Assembly (NCBI GenBank): GCA_009691845.1
Contig: SIAJ01000014.1
Coordinates: forward strand, 1-64,000
Direction: 5' to 3'
Origin: Gemmataceae bacterium
GTDB lineage: Bacteria; Planctomycetota; Planctomycetia; Gemmatales; Gemmataceae
Length of the DNA: 64,000 nt
Made by a program: the position numbers and the translations under genes. Shown here piece after piece: positions 1 through 7,981 of the stretch. Under the pieces are notes generated by a model. The model saw only the letters and a program-made list of their open reading frames with translations, was not told the origin of the DNA and searched no databases. How positions within the stretch are numbered: position 1 is the stretch's first letter; each line of letters starts with the position of its first letter.

Positions 1-56
1 CTCTCCTTGTTATCATTCCCCCATAGATCAACGATCACCAATTTGGAGCCTTCCGC

Positions 57-1328
57 ATGAAACGTGACGTATTCACTTTGCTGGCCGCAATCTTCCTCGG
101 CACATCCACCACCGCCATGGCCGTCGACTGGATGCAGTTCCGCGGACCCGGCGGCAGCGCTCGCAGTGACACCAAGGGCATTCCCGACAAATGGTCCGAG
201 ACTGAGAACATCGTCTTCAAAACCAAGTTGCCCGGCATGGGCACTTCCAGCCCGATCACCGTCGGGGATGCCATCTATCTCACCTGCTACAGCGGCTATG
301 GCGAATCCGGAACGGCCCCCGGAGAGCAGAAGGATCTCCTGCGGCATCTGGTCTGCCTCGAGCGAAAGACCGGGGCGATTCGCTGGACCAAGGATATCAA
401 GCCCGAATTGCCCGAGTCGGCCTACAAGCCAGGTAACGACGCTCAGCACGGCTACGCCTCCAGCACACCAGTCAGCGATGGCAAACACATCTACGCCTTT
501 TTCGGCAAGTCGGGTGTCTTCTGCTTCGACCTGAAGGGCGAACAGGTTTGGTCAGCGAAAGTCGGCACCGGGACAACCGGTTGGGGCTCCGCGACTTCGC
601 CCGTCTTGTACAAGGACCTGGTGATTGTCAACGCGGCCGTCGAAAGCGGTGCGATGATGGCACTCAAGAAATCCGATGGCAAAGAGGCCTGGAAGTTTGC
701 CGGCACCGGCAGTGCCTGGGGTTCGCCAATGCTGGTCGAGGCCCCCGGCGGCAAGACGGAAGTCGTTCTGAGCCTGGCGGGAAAGACGGGAAAAATTGTC
801 GGCCTCGATCCGGAGAGTGGCAAGAAACTGTGGAGTTGCGAAGGAAACAACGACGGCTACGTGGTCACCAGCGTTGTCTCCAACGACGGGATCGTGTACG
901 CGATCGGCGGGCGAGCCAACCGCTCGGTCGCCATCAAGGCCGGCGGGTCGGGTGAAGTGATGCCCGTTTGGGTCACGCGCCTCGATTCGCGCGTCAACTC
1001 GCCTGTCTACCACGAGGGCCATCTCTATTGGCTGAACGAACAGCGTGCTCAAGTTTCCTGCCTGGAGGCGGCCACCGGCAAAGAGGTTTACACCGAGCGG
1101 ATCACGGGAATTGGCCGGGCCTATGCCTCGCCGGTCTACGCCGACGGCAAGATCTATTTTGTCAGCGATACCGGTTCGACGTTTGTTGTCGCCGCCAAGC
1201 CGAAATACGAACTGCTTGCCACCAACAAGCTAGGCGACACTTCGCGTACAAATGCCTCCCCCGTCATTGACGATGGCCGGTTGCTGATCCGCACCGACAA
1301 GCATTTGTACTGCGTCGGAAAGAAGTAG
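57..1328 (+). CDS. Secreted PQQ-like beta-propeller repeat protein
   Basis: The 423-residue product starts with a Sec-type signal peptide (basic MKR, hydrophobic core, cleavage near AMA-VDW). The mature part opens with WMQFRGPGG, a typical entry to planctomycete PQQ-like (quinoprotein dehydrogenase-type) propellers. Blade-like repeats follow, of the type VYADGKIYFVSDTG and GLDPESGKKLW. The start is supported by GGAG about 10 bases upstream. Such proteins are exported. Many planctomycete members have no proven PQQ binding or enzyme activity, so a dehydrogenase function should not be assumed. It stands alone, followed by a perfect 12-base inverted repeat. A second protein of the same type lies at 33270-34682 and a giant one at 53299-58425. 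Confidence 0.9.
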   Translation: MKRDVFTLLAAIFLGTSTTAMAVDWMQFRGPGGSARSDTKGIPDKWSETENIVFKTKLPGMGTSSPITVGDAIYLTCYSGYGESGTAPGEQKDLLRHLVCLERKTGAIRWTKDIKPELPESAYKPGNDAQHGYASSTPVSDGKHIYAFFGKSGVFCFDLKGEQVWSAKVGTGTTGWGSATSPVLYKDLVIVNAAVESGAMMALKKSDGKEAWKFAGTGSAWGSPMLVEAPGGKTEVVLSLAGKTGKIVGLDPESGKKLWSCEGNNDGYVVTSVVSNDGIVYAIGGRANRSVAIKAGGSGEVMPVWVTRLDSRVNSPVYHEGHLYWLNEQRAQVSCLEAATGKEVYTERITGIGRAYASPVYADGKIYFVSDTGSTFVVAAKPKYELLATNKLGDTSRTNASPVIDDGRLLIRTDKHLYCVGKK

Positions 1329-1340
1329 CAGAACGCTCCA

Positions 1341-1375
1341 CTTGGGAACGCCAATCAGGACTGGGCGTTCCCAAG
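1341..1375. terminator. Perfect 12-base inverted repeat after the propeller gene
   Basis: CTTGGGAACGCC at 1341-1352 is repeated exactly, inverted, at 1364-1375, with an 11-base loop. It begins 12 bases after the stop codon at 1328. No T-run follows, so it is either a weak terminator or one of the intergenic hairpin repeats common in this window. Confidence 0.5.
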
Positions 1376-1491
1376 CAGCCTCCATCAGGGCCCCACCTCG
1401 CGTGGCAGCAATTCGTGAATGGACTCTGGCACGGGAAGCGTTCCGGGCCGCTCTCACATCGATCGCGGCAGACGAGTCGAAACAGGTTTGC

Positions 1492-1524
1492 AAAAAAACT
1501 CGACCCAGCCAGGAAACCGGGTCG
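1492..1524 (-). terminator. Intrinsic terminator for the small membrane-protein genes
   Basis: Read on the minus strand, a CGACCC/GGGTCG stem around a 12-base loop (1501-1524) is followed by GAG and seven Ts. This is a classic rho-independent shape, about 40 bases past the stop of the gene at 1562-1720. Confidence 0.7.
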
Positions 1525-1561
1525 GACTGAAATGAAACCCCTCGTTTGCAATGAATCGTGG

Positions 1562-1720
1562 TTAGTCGAAACGTTGGAGCGACATGATGCAATAGATCAA
1601 GACGGCGGCCATTATGGAACCGATGACTCCCAGCCAGACCATCACGATTAGCAGTCCGCGCACCCAGGAACGTTGTGGTGGCAAATCACGGTCGGCGTAG
1701 TCGTCGCGGTCGTCCGTCAT
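1562..1720 (-). CDS. Small single-pass membrane protein (52 aa), unknown function
   Basis: Translation from ATG at 1720 gives a 52-residue protein with a very acidic, Arg/Asp-rich N-terminus (MTDDRDDYADRDLPPQRSW). One hydrophobic segment follows, about residues 22-45 (LLIVMVWLGVIGSIMAAVL), then a short SLQRFD tail. The layout of charged head, Trp-Val-Arg boundary and single helix suggests a real inner-membrane peptide. It lies 123 bases downstream of another tiny membrane protein on the same strand and ends just before an intrinsic terminator, so the two may be co-transcribed. I recognise no family. Confidence 0.6.
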   Translation of the reverse strand: MTDDRDDYADRDLPPQRSWVRGLLIVMVWLGVIGSIMAAVLIYCIMSLQRFD

Positions 1721-1843
1721 AGTCCGGCCCTTTCAGCAAGTCCTTCACCTGCACCCCCAACACTTCGAGTGGCTTTGCGACGAAACGTCTCCCCGCAAGA
1801 AAAATCTGTCGCTCTAAAATGAAACGAAAGCGTCGCCATTGAA

Positions 1844-2062
1844 TCAGGTTGGCGGCGACGGCCTGTCGGACCGGCTGTTCCTGGCGACAAACACCCCGCC
1901 GACGAACCCACCTCCGATGGTGCAACCGATCACCGTAGCAAGCATCGGCCCGAGCCCATCCAGCAATTGTTGAAACAGAACGTACGCCACGAGGATGCCT
2001 GCCATTACCCCAACGATCAAGCCGAGGAACACTCCAAGCAAAGCACCCAAGAAAATTTGCAT
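1844..2062 (-). CDS. Small glycine-rich membrane protein (72 aa)
   Basis: The 72-residue product has two hydrophobic stretches, roughly residues 3-30 and 40-60. Both have regularly spaced glycines (GALLGVFLGLIVGVMAG and GCTIGGGFVGGVF), as in glycine-zipper membrane proteins, and there is a short polar tail. There is no separate signal peptide. It lies between the SDR gene and the 52-residue membrane protein on the same strand. The function is unknown. The helix pair could oligomerise or simply be a small structural membrane protein. Confidence 0.6.
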   Translation of the reverse strand: MQIFLGALLGVFLGLIVGVMAGILVAYVLFQQLLDGLGPMLATVIGCTIGGGFVGGVFVARNSRSDRPSPPT

Positions 2063-2113
2063 GTTTTGCCCTCTCGCCAGAGCGAGTTTCCGACCCAGAC
2101 CGGGTAGACGATG

Positions 2114-2926
2114 TCAAATGGTCGTCGAAGAAAAGCCGCCGTCCACGACGATGTTCTGGCCGGTCACGAAGCTGGAGGCTCGCGAAGATGCGAGCCAGAC
2201 TACCGCGCCGGCGAGTTCCTTGGCCTCGCCGAAACGGCCCATCGGTGTGTGGCCCACAATCGACTGGCCACGCTCGGTGTAGGTGCCGTCGTCCTTCAAC
2301 AACATGCGGCGATTCTGCTCGGCGGGGAAGAAGCCGGGGCTGATGGCATTCACGCGCACGCCCTTCGTGGCCCATTCGCGGGCCAGCCAGAGCGTGAGAT
2401 TCAGCACTGCCGCCTTCGAGGCCGAGTAAGCCACCACGCGCGAAAGCGGGATGATCGACGACATCGAGGCGATGTTGATGATGCTCCCCTTCCCGGCCGC
2501 CACCATGGTTTCGCCGAAGACTTGCGTCGGCAGCAAGGCCCCGCCGACGAGATTCAGGTCGAAGACGCCGTTCCAGCCTTCGATGGGCATCTTGCAAAAA
2601 TCCCCGCCGGGCATGATGGTCCCTTCGGGCTTGTTCCCGCCGGCACCGTTCACGAGGACCGAGACCTTGCCGAAGGATTTCAGAATCGTGTCGCGGCACT
2701 TCGCCAGCGAATCGCGGTTCAAAGCATCGGCAGAAGCGAACATGGCTCGACCGCCCGCTTCCTCGATTCGACGAACGCAGGCCAGGCCTCGCTCCTCGCT
2801 ACGGCCCACGATGGCGACGCGAGCACCGGCATCCGCAAGTGCCTCGGCCATCGCACCACCGAGCACGCCCGTGCCGCCGAGCACGACGGCGGTTTCATCG
2901 GAGAGGTTGAAGAGGTCGGACTTCAT
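2114..2926 (-). CDS. SDR-family oxidoreductase, probable fructuronate reductase / D-mannonate oxidoreductase type
   Basis: This is a 270-residue short-chain dehydrogenase. Visible features are the cofactor loop GGTGVLGG at about residues 17-24, the NGAGGNKP motif at 93-100 and the catalytic Ser near 154-157. Tyr167 and Lys171 lie in AYSASKAA. The sequences VLGGAMA, GGNKPE and LLPTQVFG resemble Bacillus UxuB/YjmF-type D-mannonate oxidoreductases. ATG at 2926 is preferred because it puts the nucleotide fold at the N-terminus; the reading frame stays open upstream only through a repeat. It lies just downstream of a UxaE-like epimerase gene. That supports a route from tagaturonate through fructuronate to mannonate. 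The exact substrate is inferred. Confidence 0.85.
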   Translation of the reverse strand: MKSDLFNLSDETAVVLGGTGVLGGAMAEALADAGARVAIVGRSEERGLACVRRIEEAGGRAMFASADALNRDSLAKCRDTILKSFGKVSVLVNGAGGNKPEGTIMPGGDFCKMPIEGWNGVFDLNLVGGALLPTQVFGETMVAAGKGSIINIASMSSIIPLSRVVAYSASKAAVLNLTLWLAREWATKGVRVNAISPGFFPAEQNRRMLLKDDGTYTERGQSIVGHTPMGRFGEAKELAGAVVWLASSRASSFVTGQNIVVDGGFSSTTI

Positions 2927-2951
2927 GATGACTCCACGGTTTTTCATAGTA

Positions 2952-3035
2952 GTCCGCACACTCCGTGTGCGGACAGTCGGTACTCGGAATGTGCCAACCA
3001 CGATTCTGCAAGGTCGGCACACGGAGTGTGCCGAC
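2952..3035. repeat. Two hairpins of the GTGTGC family between uxaE-like and SDR genes
   Basis: There are two 10-base perfect stems with 3-base loops: GTCCGCACAC/GTGTGCGGAC at 2952-2974 and GTCGGCACAC/GTGTGCCGAC at 3013-3035. They share the TCC/GGA loop and the flanking AGTAGT, but differ in paired stem positions. The second ends three bases before the stop of the epimerase gene, so it could also end its transcript. Confidence 0.8.
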
Positions 3036-3037
3036 TA

Positions 3038-4291
3038 CTATTTTTCAACAAACAGCGGCTTCAAGTGTCGATCGTACAAATTCCCAGTCACGTTGCGCGA
3101 GATCGATGCTTCGCAGGTCTTCAACATTGCCAGGTAGCGATCCCCCATTTGGGCGGCGACCTTGAAGCCGACGTGGATCAACTGACGCAGGTGCATGTTG
3201 AACGCGGGGTTCTTCGGGTCGTGTCGCAGGGCGGATACGAACTGGTCAGCCGACCAGTCGGCCACAACTTCAGGCGAAGGCAACTTGCTGGCATCAATGT
3301 CGATCACGCTGGCGTAGGGGGCACAGAGTTCGTCCTTCTTCTTCAGGGCTTTTACGTAAATCTCCTTCGCGAGATCCAATCCCTCGCCGCCGGCCTCGGC
3401 GAGGCCGATCACTTCCTCGAGCCAGGTTGTTCCCGCTGTTTTGAGATGCAGGCCAGCCCCAAACTCCTTGATCGCCCGGCGAATCGGCTCGTAGATCGAG
3501 AACTTGTCGCTACCGGAATGGACGCTGAGCTTGAGGTTTGCGGGCAGGCCGAACTTGCCGACCGCGAAGGCAATGACGGCGAGGTCTTCGCGGAATTCCT
3601 TCTCGAACTGGGCCAGATCGCCGACGTAATCGACGCCCTTGTTGAATCGGCCAGTGAATTTCGGAGCGATGGTTTGAACGGGAACGCCCTCATCGGCGAG
3701 CGCGGCGAGGATGAGTAGCAATTCAGGAGGTGTTTGCGGGGTGTCGGTTTCATCCATCGAAACCTCGGTTATGATGTTGCCGACTCCCTTGGCCGCGACG
3801 ATTTTGTGATAGATCGCCCCGGCATCTTGCACGGCCTTCAGGTACTTGTTGGCAACGCGTTCGACTTCCGTGCGCGTGATGGTGAAAGGCTGTGGGATAC
3901 GAGGAATACGCACTTCGCCAATCAGGTCGGTATGTCGATCGACAAAGGTCTTCACGCTCGTGGGATCAGCAGGCTGCCCAATCGAATCCGCCACGTCGAT
4001 GGTAAAGAAGTCGCACGGAGACAGGAAGCGGCCGACCGTTTCCAGACGAATGTGGTCGGCATCCAGGTGGTACGGTTTGGTCCACCCGAGTTTGCGAACC
4101 GCTTCGTCGGCGGCGATCCGCGTGATCGCGGGCTCGGAGCCGATGATCAGGTGTTCGCGGTTCGATTTGTTCCAGACCGGAATGACTTCGACCCCCTCGG
4201 CGAGAGCAAGCTGGCATGCGCGAAGCTGAGCCTGGGCCTGATGTGCAAAGCGATCGCCGACGCCGATGGAGTATTTTTCAAGTGTCAACAT
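3038..4291 (-). CDS. uxaE: UxaE-like tagaturonate epimerase family protein
   Basis: The 417-residue product resembles the UxaE family (tagaturonate/fructuronate 3-epimerase described in Thermotoga). Recognisable parts are an N-terminal MLTLEKYSIGVGDRFAHQ, the central HLDADHIRLETVGRF and the acidic TEVSMDETDTPQTPPELL segment. KLSVHSGSDKFSIY and HLKTAGTTWLEEV, rich in likely metal- and sugar-binding residues, follow. The start at 4291 is chosen for the family-like N-terminus and an adjacent AGG. It is 111 bases upstream of the UxuB-like reductase gene. Together the two could isomerise and reduce pectin-derived hexuronate. The family assignment is from remembered sequence features; activity is not shown here. 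Confidence 0.8.
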   Translation of the reverse strand: MLTLEKYSIGVGDRFAHQAQAQLRACQLALAEGVEVIPVWNKSNREHLIIGSEPAITRIAADEAVRKLGWTKPYHLDADHIRLETVGRFLSPCDFFTIDVADSIGQPADPTSVKTFVDRHTDLIGEVRIPRIPQPFTITRTEVERVANKYLKAVQDAGAIYHKIVAAKGVGNIITEVSMDETDTPQTPPELLLILAALADEGVPVQTIAPKFTGRFNKGVDYVGDLAQFEKEFREDLAVIAFAVGKFGLPANLKLSVHSGSDKFSIYEPIRRAIKEFGAGLHLKTAGTTWLEEVIGLAEAGGEGLDLAKEIYVKALKKKDELCAPYASVIDIDASKLPSPEVVADWSADQFVSALRHDPKNPAFNMHLRQLIHVGFKVAAQMGDRYLAMLKTCEASISRNVTGNLYDRHLKPLFVEK

Positions 4292-4500
4292 GCCTGGAGC
4301 CGCCGTGAGAAAGGCTTTGCTTCCAGGATATGGATGAAGGGAGAGGGTCAAGCGGCACAAATCAAGGCTATCGATCGGTCACCCGGCATCAATCGAGCAT
4401 CAAGGCAACGAGATTTCAGGTTCTCTACTCGCCCGCTTCACTTTTACTGGCTGAAGGCTTATCCTGACTTTCCGCCCCTGGGCTCTCCTCGAGCAATCAC

Positions 4501-5550
4501 ATGACGCGTTCTTCGTTTATCCTCAAAACTGCAGTTGGCCTTTGCTGCATCTCGGCCATCGCGACCGTCGCCTTGGTGGCACGCGAGGAACGGCCCTCCG
4601 GCGACCAGATGGTCGATGCTGCTGACGGGTTTCTCGAAAGCCTATCACCGGAATTGAAGGCCAAGGCCAGTTTTGGCTACGACGATCCCCATCGCGTGGG
4701 CTGGTTCTTCACGCCTCAACAGAGCAAGGATCGGAAACCGACTCGTAAGGGCGTGCGGTTCGAAGAATTGAATGCGGATCAAAAAAAGAGTGCGCTCGCC
4801 CTGCTGCGAACCGGCACGAGCGCGAAGGGATACGAACAGGCCACGACCATCATGAGCCTGGAAGAAATCCTGCGTGACGTGGAAGGCACCAAGGGAGCAA
4901 TGGTCCGCAACCCGAACTGGTACTTCATCAGCATCTTTGGCAAACCTTCCAAGACCGGCAAATGGGGCTGGCGCTTTGAAGGACATCACATGTCCGTGAG
5001 CTTCACGCTCGAGAAGGGCCAGGTCGAATCGCCGACACCGTTCATGTTCGGGGCCAACCCGGCCACGGTGAAAGGAGGACAAAAAGATGGGCTGCGCACG
5101 CTGCCCGAGGCGGAACTCCCCGCCAAGGAACTGATCGAATCCCTCGACGCCGACCAAAAGAAACTCGCGTTCCAGGAAAAACATTTGGGGGAGATCGCGG
5201 AAAACACTCCGTCCGCCAAGCTCGACAAGTTTATCGGTATTCCGGCTGGCAAGTTCACCGACAAGCAGCGTAAGATTCTGACGAAACTTCTCGAAGGCTA
5301 CGCCAACCGCATGCCCGCGACTGTGGCCGCCAAGGAGTTGAAAGCGGTGAAGGACGCGGGAATCGACAAAGTTCACTTCGCGTACAGCGGTTCGCTCGAA
5401 GCCGGTAAGGGATACACGTACCAGGTACATGGCCCCTCGTTCGTCGTGCAGTTCTTGAACGTCCAGCCCGATGGTTCCGCCAATCCGGCGAACCATATCC
5501 ACAGCGCCTGGCGGCGATTGCCAAGTGATTTTGGACTGGCGGAGAAGTAG
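4501..5550 (+). CDS. Secreted DUF3500 domain protein
   Basis: The 349-residue product starts with a hydrophobic signal segment (about residues 7-26, AVGLCCISAIATVALVA). The rest matches the DUF3500 pattern: FGYDDPHRVGWFFTP near residue 58, an RKGVRFEELN segment, GWRFEGHHMSVSFTL near 160 and PFMFGANPATV near 180. Paired His and acidic residues suggest metal binding, but no function is established. It is divergent from the uxaE-like gene, with 209 bases between the two starts that probably hold both promoters. Confidence 0.85.
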   Translation: MTRSSFILKTAVGLCCISAIATVALVAREERPSGDQMVDAADGFLESLSPELKAKASFGYDDPHRVGWFFTPQQSKDRKPTRKGVRFEELNADQKKSALALLRTGTSAKGYEQATTIMSLEEILRDVEGTKGAMVRNPNWYFISIFGKPSKTGKWGWRFEGHHMSVSFTLEKGQVESPTPFMFGANPATVKGGQKDGLRTLPEAELPAKELIESLDADQKKLAFQEKHLGEIAENTPSAKLDKFIGIPAGKFTDKQRKILTKLLEGYANRMPATVAAKELKAVKDAGIDKVHFAYSGSLEAGKGYTYQVHGPSFVVQFLNVQPDGSANPANHIHSAWRRLPSDFGLAEK

Positions 5551-5701
5551 CGTTCGACCTCAGACGCAAGTGACGGAAGACTGAAAGGCAGCAGAAAACT
5601 AATCTCCATGAATCTCTTTAGTGAGGGCCGATTGGAGAGAACGATTAGCGCAGATTAGCGTTCTGATGTGTTTGTCCTGAGTCGTCCAAAGAAGACGGGA
5701 C

Positions 5702-7876
5702 TTATTTGGGCTTGCTGCTCTTCTTGGTCGAGCGAATCGGCTTCGTCCGGACGGGCGGAACGGGAATGTCGAGCTTCGGCTCACGGCGTGCTTCGATTGT
5801 GCGTGCTAGCTCCATGAAGCGTGACTGGCTGCGAATCGCCGCCTTGCCATCTTTGAATTCCAACCGTTTGTAGGTCCCGTCCGATTGCAGTTCCCGAGCT
5901 TTCACGTTATCGGCCAGACTCGTTTCGAGGATTTCACGGATCACGCGTTCCCGGAGTTCCGGCGGCTCGATCGGGAACACGACTTCGACTCGTCGGCTGA
6001 GATTACGATCCATCCAATCCGCGGAGCCAATGTAGACGAGAGCGTTTCCTCCGTTCCCGAAGTAGAAGATCCGGCTATGTTCGAGGAACCGATCCACGAC
6101 CGACCTGACACGCACGTTCTCGCTCACTCCGGGAATGCCAGGACGCAGAGCACAAATACCCCGGCAGATCAGGTCGACTTTCACCCCAGCCTGACTGGCG
6201 CGATAAATCGCCTGCACGATTGCGGGTTCGAGGATGCCGTTCAATTTCGCAACGATCCTCCCGCCCTTGCCGGACTTTTCGAGTTCGATTTCCTTGTCGA
6301 TCTTCTCGATCATGAAGTCTTGCAGCCGGGAGGGAGCGACGATGAGCTTCTTCCAAACGGGCAGTTCGCTGTAGCCGGTGAGATAGTTGAACAGCGCAGA
6401 CACATCGTCTGCGAAATCCGGATTGGCCGTGAAATAGCCGAGGTCCGTGTAGGTGCGTGCCGTTTGCGGATTGTAGTTTCCGGTGCCAAGGTGAACATAC
6501 CTGCGAATACCGTCGTCGTCTCGTCGCACCACCAGGGCAACCTTACAGTGCGTCTTCAGGCCAACGAAGCCGAACACGACATGGACGCCCGATTTTTCAA
6601 GCTCTCGCGACCATAGGATATTGCGTTCCTCATCGAGGCGGGCCTTGAGTTCGATGACGGCCGTGACTTGCTTGCCGCGATCGGCCGCACGCTGCAAGGC
6701 CCGCACGATCGGCGAGTCCGAACTGGTGCGATAGAGCGTCTGCTTGATGGCGAGCACGCGATCGTCCGTGGCCGCCGTCTCGATGAATTCAACGACGTGG
6801 TTGAACGATTCGTACGGATGGTGCACGAGAATATCGCGGGCGCGAATTGCACCCCAGATGCTCGGCACGTTCGTCAAGTCTGCGACCGACTGGGGCACGT
6901 GTTCCGGATCGCGCAGGTGCGGGTAGCCGGGCAAACTGTGAACTTGAAACAAGCTCGTCAGGTCGAGAATTCCCGGAATGCGGAACACGTCGGCCGCCGA
7001 GTCCAGCTCGAGCGAAGTGGTCAAAAACTGCACGACTTCGTCGGGCGCATCGGCTTCGACTTCCAGGCGGACGGGGGTTCCTCGGCGACGTTTGCGCACC
7101 GATTCTTCAATCGCCTTCAACAAATCTTCCACTTCGTCGTCGTCGATTTCAAATTCGCTATCCCTCGTGACTCGGAACATGGTCGCGTGATCGATGGTCA
7201 TGCCGGGGAACAAATCTGCGAGATGCATCCGTATCGCGGTCTCGAGCGGCGCATAGACGAAGCCCTTCTCGGCTGGCAGTTGCACGAACCGACGCAACAC
7301 GGCCGGGACCTGCACGACCGCGAACAACTTGTCCGGATGCTTGGGCCGTTCCAGAACGACCACCAGGTTCAAGGACTTGTTGGCCAAATGCGGAAACGGA
7401 TGCCCAGGGTCGATGGCGAGCGGAGTCAGAACCGGAAACACGTCTTTGCTGAACACGTCGCGAAGGTGCGTCAGTTCGAGTTCGGTGAGGTCACTGATTC
7501 CACGCCGAAGGATGATGCCTTCCTGTTCGAGAGCTGGCAGCACCTCGTCCGTAAGAATGCGATACTGCTCCGGCACCAGTTCGCCGACCGTCTGGGAAAT
7601 GCGTTCCAACTGCTCGAAAGGCACCATGCGATCCGCACCCGAAGATCGCAATATTCCCGCGTGAGCCTTTTGCATCAGGCCGCCAACGCGGACCATGAAG
7701 AACTCGTCGAGATTGCCCGAAAAGATCGCCAGGAACTTCAGGCGTTCGAGCAACGGAACCTGTGGATCCTTCGCCTCGTCCAGGACGCGACGATTGAACT
7801 CGAGCCAGGAAAGTTCGCGGTTCAAATAGAGCGAAGGGTCGTCGAGTGCGGGCGGGGGGTCGGTCGGCATGGGCAT
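5702..7876 (-). CDS. ppk1: Polyphosphate kinase 1
   Basis: The 724-residue protein has the usual PPK1 length and order. The N-terminal domain opens with YLNRELSWLEFNRRVLDEA. A middle domain is followed by two phospholipase-D-like C-terminal domains. The catalytic histidine region GLKTHCKVALVVRR and the following HLGTGNYN are clear, as is the second conserved site EHSRIFYFGNGG with IGSADWM. The enzyme makes polyphosphate from ATP reversibly. Two start codons six bases apart (7876 and 7870) are possible. It is a single gene with no ppx partner nearby. Confidence 0.96.
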   Translation of the reverse strand: MPMPTDPPPALDDPSLYLNRELSWLEFNRRVLDEAKDPQVPLLERLKFLAIFSGNLDEFFMVRVGGLMQKAHAGILRSSGADRMVPFEQLERISQTVGELVPEQYRILTDEVLPALEQEGIILRRGISDLTELELTHLRDVFSKDVFPVLTPLAIDPGHPFPHLANKSLNLVVVLERPKHPDKLFAVVQVPAVLRRFVQLPAEKGFVYAPLETAIRMHLADLFPGMTIDHATMFRVTRDSEFEIDDDEVEDLLKAIEESVRKRRRGTPVRLEVEADAPDEVVQFLTTSLELDSAADVFRIPGILDLTSLFQVHSLPGYPHLRDPEHVPQSVADLTNVPSIWGAIRARDILVHHPYESFNHVVEFIETAATDDRVLAIKQTLYRTSSDSPIVRALQRAADRGKQVTAVIELKARLDEERNILWSRELEKSGVHVVFGFVGLKTHCKVALVVRRDDDGIRRYVHLGTGNYNPQTARTYTDLGYFTANPDFADDVSALFNYLTGYSELPVWKKLIVAPSRLQDFMIEKIDKEIELEKSGKGGRIVAKLNGILEPAIVQAIYRASQAGVKVDLICRGICALRPGIPGVSENVRVRSVVDRFLEHSRIFYFGNGGNALVYIGSADWMDRNLSRRVEVVFPIEPPELRERVIREILETSLADNVKARELQSDGTYKRLEFKDGKAAIRSQSRFMELARTIEARREPKLDIPVPPVRTKPIRSTKKSSKPK

Positions 7877-7981
7877 CGAGGAGGGGAACTCGTGTCGACA
7901 TTAGGGAACATGAATTAGGTCAGTATAACGCTTTCTGAGTAAACAGAGTAGCGTCATTCCTTCATCAACGGGGGTTATTTC

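Noticed and set aside
2111-3718. Long open frame on the plus strand across the SDR and uxaE-like genes
   Set aside because: It is the antisense of two well-supported genes, its product is rich in His, Arg and Gly without any domain, and it crosses a hairpin repeat.
6668-7918. Long plus-strand open frame over ppk1
   Set aside because: Antisense of polyphosphate kinase, with low-complexity His/Arg-rich translation and no ribosome binding site.
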